From Riptortus pedestris (Eukaryota; Arthropoda; Insecta; Hemiptera; Alydidae): a stretch of DNA of 64,000 bases. The notes below the pieces were generated by a model. The model worked only from the letters and a program-made list of their open reading frames with translations, ran no database searches and had not been told where the DNA came from. Positions 35,364-48,096 of this stretch are shown here, piece after piece. The stretch spans positions 225,430,501-225,494,500 of the forward strand of contig CM032228.1 of assembly GCA_019009955.1 (NCBI GenBank), written 5' to 3'. Each line of letters starts with the position of its first letter. Position 1 is the first letter of the stretch. Both the position numbers and the translations under genes were made by a program.

Positions 35364-36071
35364 TTTTTTAATTTTAATTTGTATTTATTTTAACGAGTTT
35401 TAAAAGTCGGTATTCCTCAGATTTGGGAACACCGAGAGTATCATTCTGTTACCTTTTTGGATAACAATTTTTTTTAAAGCAATTTTCGGTTACTTTCGTT
35501 GAAAACTACAATCAAAAGTGAACAATGACCAATATGGCTACCGCTACTATCCCTCAACTAACTAAAATCGCCTTTGACCTAAATGAAGCCTCAAAAAATC
35601 ACTTCCCAGTCACCGACATTGTAGTTGACGGATCAAAGAACCGGAAGATTTTCTAGTGGTATTTCGAATATTGATAATTTTTCTATATTATTACTTAGGT
35701 GGCGGGCAGGCAAGTTAAGGGGGAGAAAGAGCGGAAAAGGGGTTGATGTTCGGAGGAAAGTAAAAACCTTGTTAACCGAGAGCGAGTTTGTAATAGACCA
35801 AGAGTAAAGTGTGTTCCTGTATTAGGAGCATCAACAGAGTCCCGACGGACGTCCGAAGAGTAATCTCGTGGGACAATAAACTCCAGCTACGTGATCCAGA
35901 CAGAATTACTTCTAGGCCTCTCTTTCTCTTAAATAAACACCGACTTCTTCCAAATCGTCAGCAATAACATCGACTTTTACAAATATGGCGATAACTTGAC
36001 ATCCATAAATTTCCAGAGTCTCCTACTTCCTCTTTCAAAACTCTACAATATACGAAGGCTGAATACGAGTT
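35364..36071. other. Unassigned; GC-richer patch
   Basis: 35690-35900 is GC-rich and includes a 60-codon basic frame (35625-35807) with no recognised domain. It could be a remnant of an LTR retrotransposon, but nothing proves it. Confidence 0.3.
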
Positions 36072-36340
36072 CGAATAACTCGCTAAATATTAGAGCTACG
36101 AGAACATGTATAGAACAACAATTGTAGAGCATCAATAATTTAAAAAAATTGGTTCTATCATGTTTTTCGATACGACTCATAATAACGGGTGTATTTTAAA
36201 TTTTTGAACCCCTCCTCCTCTGAGCCATCCATTTCAGTCATTAACAAGCATGATCTTCAATTTCACATAAAAAGTTTAAATTTAGAGTTTGGTAACGATC
36301 AAATAAATGTGACGACCACTAGAGCGGTATCAGACAAGTG
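36072..36340 (+). mobile_element. HINE-like core fragment
   Basis: CGAATAACTCGCTAAATATT (divergent module), TTGGTTCTATCATGTTTTTC, CATTTCAGTCATTAACAAGC, then GACCACTAGAGCGGTATCAG. It stops before any TA tract. Confidence 0.7.
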
Positions 36341-37139
36341 CATACTTTTTTTTTCTCCACATAATAACCTTTTTGAAGTTATTTTTTTTACTTTAACTAA
36401 GCGGAAGGTTAACAAAATAATGAATACTTCAAATGATTATTTTAAAAATTATTTTATTTTTTATTTAAGTACATGTTCCATTGTCACATGGCATATTACA
36501 TGTATGATTATGTTTAAATACTTTTTTAACAATTTATACTATTTAACTGGTTATTACCAAAAAATCGACTATAATAAAAAAATAAATAAAATGAAATAAT
36601 AAAAAAAAATTTAAAAAAAGGAAATAAGTAAGATCATTACAAATGAAATTAATAAATGAAAATGAAGGAAACAAAACAAATTAAATAAGGTTAAACCCAA
36701 CCGATGTTACCGTTTCTCTCTTCTATAATTTGCGAGTCTATGTAGGGCAAATGTATTGAAATAAATCTAATTATCTTTCCTCACAATGAACTCAATATTC
36801 TAATGTATTTTTGCTACATCCATATCCATACTTTTGATTAACATTATGAGTTCTTTGTTATATTTATTAAATAATGTATGAGGTAGTTCTGGCCAATTCC
36901 TTCTTTTAAAATTATGTTTATTAAGACATTTGATCTATTTTGATTATATGTTAAACAGTCATAGAGTATACGTAAAAACATTTGTCGTTGTCTTGAATTT
37001 AAAATGTTGTTCATTAATGTCCTGTATGTCCATGTTCCGTTAGATATTCTGTGCAGCTATGATGATCTTTATTGTGTTATATGAGATTTTGTTTTAAGTT
37101 GTAATATGTACTTGTGTACGAAAACGAGGCTTGTTGAGT
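36341..37139. other. Unassigned, very AT-rich
   Basis: No feature recognised. Confidence 0.4.
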
Positions 37140-37255
37140 AATTTTGAACAGACGACATTTTCATAATCTCTTAGGTAGGATTAGCGTACATTTGGGGAAA
37201 TGTTCAACAATTGTATCATGCGTGCAACCTCAATAGCTAGATGGGAAATCTGCTA
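37140..37255 (+). mobile_element. HINE-like 3' end fragment
   Basis: AATTTTGAACAGACGACATT through AACCTCAATAGCTAGATGGG and AAATCTGCTA. The palindrome has lost its left half. Confidence 0.75.
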
Positions 37256-37943
37256 AAAAGTACCACAAGTTGTCTAATTTGACCTAATAGATCCTAAATC
37301 TTCCCTAAGTTCAGTAGTTCATAAGTCATCCTCAAATGAAGCTTCGTCTTCAGAAAAGTCTGAAGTTGAGACATTATGAAACAAAGCACTGGCTTTCACA
37401 TCACTTTGTAGTATTGCATCGTCCGATTCGCTAGGCGTGTTTTTGATATTTTCGTATTCACCACCCTCGACGTAATATTTCCTCAAGAATATCTTCATCT
37501 TTTCCAAACCTGCGATATTCTGGCATATTAACCTAATAAACAATGCCAAATCAAGAAATGGGTCTTCGTCCTATTTCTACATGTACATCTAAAAGAGACC
37601 AAAGATCTCAAGGCGCTGTCGTATTAGACACCGAAAGAGAGTGCAGTATAATAATGTACAAAAGTACGGAAAAAGTGAAGATCCAATGACTTACCTTATC
37701 ACACTGCTGCCTCAAGCACTACAACTGAATGATTTATTTATTTTTAACTGATGCCCAATAATACTTATACAATGGCCGGTCAGGATATGCCTGTCAAACA
37801 TAGGGGAGGGGTCATGTTAGTGCCCTTTTCCCTGAACGTACGCTCTTTATTATAAGGGAGTTAGGTGAAAATAAAAAAATGCGTTATGAATAGAGCGCGT
37901 GAATGAGTACTTGGCAACGGGCAGTTAAAACGGGAGAAACTGC
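37256..37943. other. Unassigned; one acidic open frame on the minus strand
   Basis: A 76-codon frame at 37319-37549 (minus) ends in an acidic tail (STSDFSEDEASFEDDL) with codon usage less AT-skewed than random frames. It may be a transposase fragment, but I do not recognise a family. Confidence 0.3.
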
Positions 37944-38405
37944 ATATTTAAACATTTTATGAAAAAAAAAAGATCAAGTTCGTTAATGGCTGAAATCGGA
38001 CAAGGGAGGGGAGGAATTAGAGGGGGGGGGGATTTTGAAAATTCGAAATATGACCGTTATTATATTATACGGATCGAAACAGAGTATAGAACAAATCATA
38101 TTGCAAATTAAATTATCTATGAATGTTGTTACATACGTTTTTTTCACTCAATTGATTCGTGTTTCACAAACTCATTAAATAAATCCTTAGTCCATTGCTG
38201 GAAAACGAGTGGTAACCCGTCAAAGATAAACCGTCAAATTAGCCATAGCACGAAAAATTGGACGTTAATAAATAATAATATATTGGTTATTAACAAAGAT
38301 ATTTGAATTTTTAGTTTTCGGACTTCAGTACACTCTTACGCGTTTCATATTAACAATAAGCTGTTATATCTTGAAGCAGTTTGTTTGAAGCTTAAAAGTT
38401 GTTAA
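37944..38405 (-). mobile_element. HINE-like element (module B) interrupted by a SINE tail
   Basis: 37944-38148 is the core with G-rich tract GGGGGGGGGATTTTG. It is broken by a SINE segment at 38149-38282 and resumes at 38283 (TTGGTTATTAACAAAG, TTGTTTGAAGCTTAAAAG). Both termini and the TA tract are missing. Confidence 0.7.
38149..38282 (+). repeat. SINE 3' segment inserted in a HINE-like copy
   Basis: GAGTGGTAACCCGTCAAAG and GGACGTTAATAAATAATAAT match the tail of the SINEs at 7874 and 40485. Confidence 0.65.
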
Positions 38406-39470
38406 AAAAATCAATATAAAAACTACCATGTATAATTAATACAGAGGTAAAATTAAAAAAATGATAAAGCTGTCATATATAAAAAAGAGAAAGAGAGGAA
38501 TATTAGGAGCAATAATAAACTCTGAAGCTCAATTGTTTTAATTAATTAGTCATATGTACAATAATTCGGAAAAAAATATATCACTATATTTACACATTTT
38601 AAAGAGAAAATATTTGAAATTGAATTTTAAAAGACATTAATGGCTCCACCAATCACAATTGAATATCTTATTTAGGCAAAATGTTACCCTGTAAATTTAA
38701 GACAACCCCTGGTGGGTTTGGTAACTTGTAGATCTGGTGAAGGTTATGAAATGTAAAGTAGTTATAATATTTTCTGAAAAAAGCCACATTACACAAGCCA
38801 CAAAATGTTCATGAATCGCATTCGTAATTATATTTCACAATGAAATTGTTTTCTCGCAAGAAAATTACATTCAACAACAAAATTGATTAATTGAAAAACG
38901 TGTCTAAAGACACAATGTAGTCTGTGGTTCACAAATCGGTGTCACATATTATAATCTTCACTCTTGATCCAGTTGACTCGATCACAGATCTAGAACAGAA
39001 AGGAAAGAAAATTAATTTCTACTCAATTGTGGAATTAAATAGGAAAATAAGTAACTCTAAAATGGGGTAATGTGTAGGAAATTACTGCAATGCCAAATTG
39101 AATTTTTTTTTCTACTGTCCTTTAATGAACGTAAAAAGAGTGTTAGAACGATAAAATGTTAATTCAGAATTAACACAATTTATAGCATTTGAGCTAACGA
39201 GAACAAGATTTATAAAACATGCAATATTATAAAAAAAGTATGAATTAGACTTCAGCAAAAAAAATACTTGTACAAAAAAAATATTGAACATTTCTATACG
39301 TAGCACACTATTATTATTAGTTTACGTTGTTTGAATGGCACTCATTTTACTAAAATTACAAAAGGAGAAAATTAAACCCTTTTACACCCTGGAATACTTT
39401 TCCTAAGTAAAATTACTACAATTTAAAATACGTATCTCTTTAGTAAAGTTCAACTGGCACATATAATACA
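38406..39470. other. Unassigned AT-rich DNA
   Basis: No feature recognised. Confidence 0.4.
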
Positions 39471-39472
39471 TA

Positions 39473-40355
39473 CGCACAGTCAACTCTCGCTAACACGAAC
39501 CTCGATAACACGAAATCCTCGATATCACGAATTATTTTTAATCCACTTGCAAAAACCTGTCTAACACGAAGAAATTTCCATACGTAACACAAACTAATTT
39601 TCCAGTTATATTTTACCTCTATAACACGAAGAGAGACAAAAATTACCTCTTTAACTTGAAGTTCAGTAGATAAGACGAATTTGATTAGCGCATTACCTCT
39701 ATATCACGATGTTCTCAGAATGTGTTGTTTAACACGAAATCCCGGCGTTCAGGTTGCAACCTGTCGGTGAGTCATAACCGGGGACAAGAGCCTTTAGTCT
39801 GTTTGCAGTCTCGTCTCGGGTCTGTTTACTTAATAATATTAAATGCAAGCTGAAGAGATTAGCTGAATTTCCTGATGTCGAAGGGTGCATGACGCAAGGC
39901 AGAGACAAAAACATTCCTCTTGGGAATTATCGGTAATTAGAAAAAAGGCCGAAAACTTTGCAAAATCTCTAGGTCATGAAAACTTTAAGCCCAGGAACGG
40001 TTGGCTTGAACATTTTAAAAGGAGGCAGAATATTACGTTTAAGAAAGTTTGCGGTGAGAGTGCACCTGTGAACGATGATATTTACGAAGAGTTCGTTGAA
40101 AAATATCTTAGCAGGCTATGATTCGAAAAATATTTTTAACGCCGATGAAACTGCTTTGGTTTCGTAAAATATTGAGATTATGTAGATTTGTAGAAGATGT
40201 AGGGAATAAATCTCAGTACATTTTTTTACCTCTGTAACACGAATTTTCATTTAGTTCACCTCTATAACTCGAACTATGCCTAAGACGAACTATACATAAC
40301 ACGAACAAAAATGGCAGTCCCGTTGTATTTCGTGATAGCGAGAGTCGACTGTGTG
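39473..40355 (+). mobile_element. Non-autonomous Tigger/pogo-like DNA transposon with TA duplication
   Basis: Terminal inverted repeats CGCACAGTCAACTCTCGCTA (left) and, on the minus strand, CACACAGTCGACTCTCGCTA (right) are flanked by TA at 39471-39472 and 40356-40357, as expected for the Tc1/mariner superfamily. Subterminal regions repeat AACACGAA/ATCACGAA motifs many times at both ends. About 883 bp, far shorter than an autonomous element of roughly 2-3 kb; it contains a broken transposase remnant. Confidence 0.85.
39847..40167 (+). pseudogene. Tigger/pogo transposase fragment (CENP-B-type HTH to first catalytic Asp)
   Basis: Three consecutive frames give one transposase-like reading. First, KLKRLAEFPDVEG and GRDKNIPLG (39847-39933); then, after a frameshift near 39930, SVIRKKAENFAKSLGHENFK and NGWLEHFKRRQNITFKKVCG (about 39925-40119), typical of the CENP-B/Tc5 DNA-binding domain; then, after another shift near 40120, YDSKNIFNADETALVS and a stop at 40167. 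NADET corresponds to the start of the DDE catalytic domain. The rest of that domain is deleted. It cannot make transposase; at most it was mobilised in trans. Confidence 0.8.

Positions 40356-40360
<5 letters not shown>

Positions 40361-40398
<38 letters not shown>
40361..40398. repeat. (TA)n microsatellite
   Basis: TA tract immediately beyond the right TA duplication of the Tigger-like element. Confidence 0.95.
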
Positions 40399-40400
<2 letters not shown>

Positions 40401-40478
40401 CTCTAATTATTTAATATCAATGCTCATGTTAATATTAATTAACTATTTTAACAAGAATAATAAATTGGTCATCCTAAA

Positions 40479-40580
40479 ATCCCACCCTGGCTAGAAAAGG
40501 GTGGTAACCTGTAGATAACCCGTCCCAATTAGCCTAAGTTGCAAAAAGTGGACGTTAATAAATAATAATAATAATAAAGT
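40479..40580 (+). repeat. SINE 3' end with (AAT)n tail
   Basis: CACCCTGGCTAGAAAAGGGTGGTAACC, split here as CCTGGCTAGAAAAGGG and GTGGTAACCTGTAGATAACC, followed by GGACGTTAATAAATAATAAT and more AAT units. Only the tail half is present. Confidence 0.7.
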
Positions 40581-42192
40581 TTCTGATTTTCCTTTTTTTA
40601 ACATATGGGTAGTATATATTATTAGTTAGGGCAAAAAACCTGAAGATAAATTAAAGAAAATAACTAGGTATTCCTTAAATAAGATATTTGGAAATATGAT
40701 AGAATTCGAAAACAACAAAAACTGGATAACATAATACACCCTAATATGGGACAGAAAATAAAAATGTTACATAAGTTGTTTTAAGTGATTTAAACTAGTA
40801 GAAAGTTTTCTTTTATATTTAGCATTTCTTTGATTTTTGTGATCAGGTTAGCACACTTGCGTATAGCAATTCGTCCAACATCGTTGTATTTGATACATCT
40901 GCTAGCATCTCAGTATTTATTGCGCATCCACTAAATAAAGTTCCTATGATAAACGTCTTGGAAGTTTATATGATTTTATGGTTCCACCGGGGAAATATGA
41001 GACTAAATTGTATTTCATAACGAAGTTAAATGGAGCAATATAATGTAGTTTATTTTATTTGAGTTCGAAAAATTTCCTCGTAGATCACGATTCAATGAGG
41101 AAAGTTTTGATTTAAGAAGTTACTTTTACTTATCCTGTTTATTTTTTCACTATGTTTATTTCTTAAAAAGTAAACTTGTTTTTTTTTTACAAAATAATGA
41201 AAACAATGCACTTAAATAAATGTTTATATGGAAGCATGACGTAGTGACATCTTAACGAAACTAAGTGAATACCATGACTCTAAGAAACTAATGATCTAGA
41301 TGTTAGAAGGCTGTTTCTTTATGCGTTTCAATTGGTAGTCCATTGCTGAAGAATTTAGCTGTACCACTTCCAACATTTGATGTTGAACTTCTACCCATCC
41401 CCGTGTTCAATCAGAATCGTTATGCATTATGTAGCTACTTGTTTGGATATGAAGCAATCTCTAGGCTTGACATGTCTATATGTTACCCCAGAAAATACTT
41501 AAAGCTCAAAACATGGCCTCCCAACTAAACGTTGTAGCAAGTGTATGGCCTCTTGTGGGATATTCAAACAGATTTTTTTTATTTATTCGATCCCTTTGAT
41601 AAAAAATAAATAATCGAAATTCGTATGTGTGCTATAAAATAATACTTTATGGATGAAATTTAAGTTCAAAAGGTCATTTGATAGGTTTCGATTTATATAA
41701 AGTCTCTTCTGGAGATTCACAACTAAATTACCTTCAGATTTACCTTTAAAATCTTCGACTAAAAGAGCTAAGTCCCTATTAAAAACATTGTTGACTGTTT
41801 AGAAAACAACTGTCTATAAATATCAGCTGATTTCACCTAAAACAGCTGATGTAATGAAGATTATTTTGCTTCTTGATCTCTTGCAGCTAGTTGATTTCTA
41901 GACGAAGTACAGTACAATAAATAGAACCAAACTTTCTTTAATCACTCCAATATTACCTGTTATAAGTTGTTAAAAAAAACAAAACAAGGAAACGAAGGCT
42001 AATGACTAAAAAGTACAATATTTGGCAAGCTTGAAGATGTATTCGAACATTAACGAGTTACGGCAGTCTCCACAGACAGGTTTGACAAAGGTTAATACTT
42101 TTTACTTCAGGAATCGTAAAACCCACCAAAAAGACTTGTCCAGGAGGACCATGTTACTGGGAGTTTGCTTGAATCTCCTGACTGGTGGCGAT
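40581..42192. other. Unassigned AT-rich DNA
   Basis: Frames at 41343 (61 codons) and 42022 (79 codons) carry no recognisable motif; the latter runs into a TA tract. Confidence 0.4.
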
Positions 42193-42194
42193 AG

Positions 42195-42198
<4 letters not shown>

Positions 42199-42241
<43 letters not shown>
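42199..42241. repeat. (TA)n microsatellite
   Basis: Uninterrupted TA tract just before a diverged HINE-like copy. Confidence 0.95.
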
Positions 42242-42246
<5 letters not shown>

Positions 42247-42263
42247 ATAGTTGAAAAATAAAA

Positions 42264-42773
42264 GCCCGTCAAATACGGTCTTTAACAAAGCTATTTTCCC
42301 ACGCAAGCAGACGACACACTGCTGATGTCATATTCCGAAATATTCTCTATTTATCTACAAAAACCCACAAAAAGGAATGGAGTTAACTCACTTAATATTT
42401 GAGTGACGAAAAAATTTATATAACAAGAGTTGAGAGTAAATAGTTTAACAAGATTAGTTCATTAACATTTTTCGATCCAGCACATAAATATTTTAAATTC
42501 CCCCACCCTTTTAATTCAACTATTCTTTATCCGATTTCGGCTGTTAACGATCGTGATTTTTAGTGTTGAATGAAGCTCTATTAAAATGAGGATGCTATTT
42601 TTCAGATCAACATTTTTGAATTAAGAAACAAAATCTATAGATAGATCTAATAGATCATCGAACAAAGTATTATATTTATATGTAGCTCATCTATTAAAGA
42701 TCTGTTGAACGATGGCTAGAAGTGCTAGCTTACAGAAAATTTCAAAATACAGAAATTTCGGTTAATATTGAAG

Positions 42774-42807
<34 letters not shown>

Positions 42808-43222
42808 CATATATATATATGTGTATGTATGTATGCATTGTACTGAAAGCGCGTGTGCGCGCTCACAAAACACACACACACACACACTCACATAAAACAT
42901 TCATTTGGGAACAGGATTGGTTATATACATTTTTTTCCGGCAGTAACAAAGATATTTTGAATTTTCCATTTTCTCCCCTTATAAGCTCCCCCCAGCCTTT
43001 AACGACTTTCATCTTCAGTTTTGCACAAAACGCGATAGTAAAATAATAGTATGTGTGTGTGAATATATATATATATATATAAATAAATAACCAAGGTCCG
43101 TTCAAAAATATATTTACAATTATTTATCATTTTCGTCATCTTTCATGTAGGATCGATTTTAGAAACAGCTTAATCCCCAGAGTACAACCTCCAATAGCTG
43201 ATACCCCTTCAGGGAAATCTTT
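42264..43222 (+). mobile_element. Diverged, long HINE-like element
   Basis: GCCCGTCAAATACGG start, divergent module (TTAACTCACTTAATATTTG), core repeated in part (a second core-like stretch at 42905-43030), two interrupted TA/TG tracts (42776-42835 and 43050-43085), then TTTTCGTCATCTTTCATG and a decayed terminal palindrome CCCCTTCAGGGAAATC. About 960 bp, the oldest-looking near-complete copy, possibly two joined copies. Confidence 0.65.
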
Positions 43223-43373
43223 TAAAAGCGTCAAAAGCTCCATTATTATTACAGTTTCCTCATCTTTACTCTTCTCAATAATTATGCGATGTGTACTCTC
43301 TGCTACTTCTGAAGATTTAAGTGTAGAGGAGGTTAACATTTCTTCTACTATGGATATAGCCGGATTAATATTT

Positions 43374-43497
43374 TTTAGAAGATTTCCCTTAAGGGAAAAC
43401 GGCTATTGAGGTCGTACTCATGACGCGATTTTCGAAAAACCTCTTCAAATGTCCATCGATCCTACCCAGGAGATGACGAAAATGAGGTCCGTTCAAA

Positions 43498-43552
<55 letters not shown>

Positions 43553-44210
43553 CTGTTAACACTCTAGCGGTCGCAATTTTTGTTTAATCGTCACCAAACT
43601 CGGTATTTAATCGTTTCATGTAAAAAGGAAGATCAAGTTCATTAACGGCTGAAATAGGACCAGTGGGAGGGGGGATTTTCAAAAATTCGAAATATCTCCG
43701 TTATTATACATCGGATTGAAAAATTGTATAGAACCAATCATATTGCAAATAATATTTACTATAAATATTGTTATATACATTTATTCTCTATCTTGAATAT
43801 TAACCGAGATATTTGCATTTTTATGAATTCTGTGGTCGGGTATAGTTCGGATTAGGTCGGCCATTTCCGCCAGTACTCGGCTCAGGTGGAAGCTTCTTCT
43901 AACCTTACCTGTCGTTTCTAACCTTACTTACCTTTGTTACTTTGTGAGATTTATGCAAATACGTTCTGTTCATCCGCCCCCCCCCCCTTCTTTAGTTCTT
44001 GGACTACTAAAATTTGAGTTATTAAAATATAAATTATTCTTACAATTCAGAAGCCGTTTCAGTTAGGAATTTATTTTAATTAACTGAAAGATTTCTCAAT
44101 ACCGTTTGTATTTAATCACGGTGGTATTGTGTTACCAGTATGCAGATTTCTCTATTGTAAAACTTCACATGGGAAATCTGCTTAGTTTACGCAGCCCATG
44201 CGTGACGGAC
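43374..44210 (-). mobile_element. HINE-like element, full length, module C
   Basis: TTAGAAGATTTCCCTTAAGG, (TA)n at 43500-43547, core, CCCCCCCCCCCTTCTTTAG and GAAGCCGTTTCAGTTAGG, right end GCGTGACGGAC. Closely matches 18150-19003 over the whole length, so both are comparatively young. Confidence 0.9.
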
Positions 44211-44713
44211 TTTTTCTGTTAACTATTCTCACTACTGACTTCAAGTAGCTCTAGGTTAGTCATTTAATGTCAGTGGAAGAGGTAAATACTTGTAAGAGTA
44301 AATTTGATTCCCTGAGTAAAACCAGAATTCCGATTTGCTTAGGCAGATTGAAAAATTGAGATTAGGGTGATATGTTTGAAGAAGAGCTCTGAATTCCAAT
44401 GGGCGCTCAATTGCCTCTGATCTACAAACGAATCACGTTGGGGATGTATTGGCTGACAATATTGAAGGGGGAGGAGGCGTTCACGCGCCAGGAAACAGAG
44501 GGAAAGATCTTAAACTTGCCCAGGAATAGAGGAGTTAACAATGTGTATATAAATCAACGGTTAGTCATTGGTGACAACGTAAACGAATTGAGTTTAACCT
44601 TTGGGTAACCGGAAGAAGAGGTTTTTTTAAAGGTTGTTCGCCACAAGAATGGAAAATAAAATCACATCTGGACACCTCATGAATTCCTTGTATTCCTTTT
44701 AAATTAAAACAGA
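44211..44713. other. Unassigned; one GC-richer frame
   Basis: 44399-44608 is a 69-codon frame (MGAQLPLIYKRITLGMYWL...) in a GC-richer patch. No domain recognised; it might be a fragment of an element gene. Confidence 0.3.
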
Positions 44714-45131
44714 AGTCCGTCACGCAGGGGCTGCGTTAACTAAGCAGATTTACCACTTTCGTCCCGCATTTGCATTAGTCTCATGACGTAAAAGTTCAAT
44801 GAGAACAATATTTGTTATGTAGGCTTTAAATAAAGTGCTTCATAATATAACAACTGAGTATCTTGGTTAATATTAAAGATAATGAAAACATGTACATAAC
44901 AACATTTATAGATCATTTACTTTGCAATAAAATTGGTTCAATACAATGTCTCGATCCGACGAAAAGTATCAGAGATATTTTGAATTTTCAAAAAAAACCC
45001 TCTAACCCCCTCCCCTCCTACTGTTCCGAATTCAGCCGTTAACGAACTTGATCTTTCTTTTTACAAACAACAGTTACATATCGAGTTTGGTAACGATTAA
45101 ACAATAATTGCGACCGCTAGAGCGGTAACAG

Positions 45132-45179
<48 letters not shown>

Positions 45180-45290
45180 AGTTTTGAATGGACCTCATTT
45201 TCCTAGGTAGGATCGATGGACATTTGAAAAAAATGAGAAAAGAAATGAGTACGACCTCAATAGCTGATTTCCCTCAAGGGAAATCTGCTA
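44714..45290 (+). mobile_element. HINE-like element, full length, module B
   Basis: GTCCGTCACGCAGGGGCTGC start, AATGAGAACAATATTTGTTA module, core, hairpin ACCGCTAGAGCGGT, (TA)n at 45136-45176, shortened 3' block, GATTTCCCTCAAGGGAAATC. Confidence 0.9.
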
Positions 45291-47545
45291 AAAAGGATAT
45301 ATTTTTCTACACAGCATTTAAAAGTGTATTATTTGAAAGACATATTCGATAAATCCATTCCAATGTATTGAACCAAATGAAAGAACATAATTGTATATAT
45401 TTCCATCACAAACAAAAAATGCCCTATATAAATTATTGTACGAAAACCCTTCCCCATTAGCACCAGTTGCATAACTTAGGTAGTTGCATTATTATGTAAC
45501 ATGTTCCATATGCTAAGGCTAGTCGTTGTTGAGTTCTGAGAGATACGTATGTATAGACATCAAGTTGAAATTAGTCATAAGGGATTCTGGGAAGAAAGAA
45601 TGTGTTTATGATTACAATACTTTCCTTAGTTCGTACAAGGAAGTAATTAGTAAAAAGTATTACACCTTTCAAGGCCCACAAAAAAATGTGATTTTTTTAT
45701 ACACAATAATTCATTTGAAGTAATCATACTAGAATTTCTTTAATACTTTCAAACTCGTAAATGGCGGAGAGTTATAATAAAAATAATCACTTTTATTCAC
45801 GATGGTCATTGAAGTCTATTCTAAAGTCAAACGAATACATTGAATAAATGTAATAATTAGATGGTATACTGTGAAGTAATTAAATAACAGTTTGTACCCA
45901 TATGATAGTCATTATGTTATATGTTGTCTGAAATACAGCTAATATGTTGAAAGTCACAATTGGAAATGGTGGTAGAGGAGCAGAGTAGCGGAGGTTTAGA
46001 TAACAGTATAATCCAACTCTTGTTCAACAAGAATGGTTCTAATCTAACTTTCTTTACACTTCCTTCCTACAATGAAACTTGAACCCTACACACAACACAA
46101 GTCTATACGCACATTCAAATAGCAACTTTACTTAAGACATACTTTTTCATTAACGATCAAATTAGAATATCAATGCTTGGTAAACTCAGGATTTTTTGAC
46201 ATTATAGCGTTTTTATCTGATATTTCAATCATAAAATTTCTTTTAACGTGCTGCTGATGATTTTAAGCTCTCTGCACTGGCTTGGAAATCTTTTCCTGGG
46301 GGTGAGGAAGTCATATTGGTACAATCTTTGTTTTTGGCTGGTTTTGACCAAGGTTCATCATGAATCCAGTTTGCATAGTATACCAAGTATGGATATTATC
46401 CCTAGATTAACTGAGTCCTAAAAATTAAAATTTAGGGATCCTAACGAGTCACTTCCAAGATCACCCCCACGGTTCCAGAAAGACCTCAAAGTCCAATTAT
46501 ATGACTGAAGGTGCGGATATAAGGCAGAGAAAAGTACTATTTCATTGCTTCTGGGAAAATCTTATCCATTCTAGAAGCTATGTTGTTCTCATTAGGTGAA
46601 TAAAATACAATTCAAGATTCTTGTTGTTCGTCCTTTTCATACATTGTGAGAAATAATCTGGTTGCAATTCTATTATGTTTGTATGTGACAACTTTTCTCA
46701 AGGCAGACATTTCAGACATGTAATGCACACGTCATTTTCCTCTGATAACGTATACCTCGTAGTTTACCTTGGACGTGTTTCTTAGAATATTCTTCTTAAT
46801 ATAAATACATATTTATGCCTTGTGTTTACAAGAAATTGGCAAAATAATGTTTAACAATATATGTATGACGCCTTCTCTTCATCTCTCATGTCTTATGGAT
46901 TGCTTTAAGAGAGAAAAGTTGAGGATGAACAGGAGATCTGTAAATAAAGATTAAAACTCTGGCTAAATGAAAATATAGTTCTTACGCTCACCATTGATAT
47001 TTTCTCAAAAGAAGTTTTTTTTCATTAAGTTTTTTTCACCATTTCTTAGGCCAGGATTCCTTTTCTTGCTATCAGTAGTGCTAAGACGTGATTCGGTTTC
47101 AGCGAACAATAACTTTAAGACCACCGTCTCAACGTCCAGTAGGAACAGAGAGTTTGTGGTCCAAAGCTAGGACCCAAACTAGTTGCCGAACTATTCCTTG
47201 GCATTGTTACGAGTTACATTCGTGAACCAGTTGATAGTAACAATGACACTTGAACAACTGCAGATTTACTGTCCTGAACGTAGTTCGCACAATATTCGGA
47301 TAAATATTGAACAGATGAGTTTATAATTACAGGCCCTTTCAGTAAACATTCCAAAATCTTTTAATTAAAAATATGAACTAATAAAACGAACAGTCAGAAA
47401 ATTTAATGATAAATAAATAAGAAATGTTTAGGTAGTAAGAGAGACAGAGAAAGTGAAAGGGCCAAGATATTTATTGGGTAAGAAGTGTAGTAAGATAGTG
47501 CTAGAGTTCCTGCAGGATCTCTAGCCTAGCTCTTATTCATGAACC
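45291..47545. other. Unassigned AT-rich DNA
   Basis: Over 2 kb without a recognised gene or repeat family. 46260-46530 and 47040-47290 are somewhat GC-richer. Confidence 0.4.
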
Positions 47546-48057
47546 TTAGATTCTGCAAGTCTTCTTGCACATAAATATATGTATATATGTGTGTATAAAA
47601 GTATATATCACTCCATCTAAACAAATATAATACAAATTACTAAATGGGAAGGCTATCTTGACATCTCGCATCCACCCTCTTAAAACAAGAATGAGTGTAG
47701 AATGGAGCTTCCACATTTCTACGAGAAGAGCGTAGAAGCGTAATATTAAACCCTTGACGGTTATTGTAGGGAGATCATTAAGTTCAATAAGGGCTATATT
47801 ATAGTAGTATTTAAGACTCAGGAACAAGACTTTGAGGAGAAAGATTGGTCCATCACAGCTAAACCACGACGACCAATTCCAAAGCCTAGATGGCACTTGA
47901 AGGAAGAGGAAGGAACACAATTGAGTTTGAGGTAAGCAAGTAGGAAAATGTCCCTTTCAATTGTAAAATTAGTTGGATTCTGGACTTGTATTAGAAAAAT
48001 AAAAGTGTAAGCGTGCGTGAGGGAGTAGACATATAGCTAAAAAAAAATTAAATTAAA

Positions 48058-48096
<39 letters not shown>

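Noticed and set aside
47546..47920. 124-codon minus-strand frame, and a GAG|GTAAGC donor-like site at 47931 on the plus strand
   Set aside because: No recognisable domain; the plus strand upstream of the donor is full of stops in all frames.
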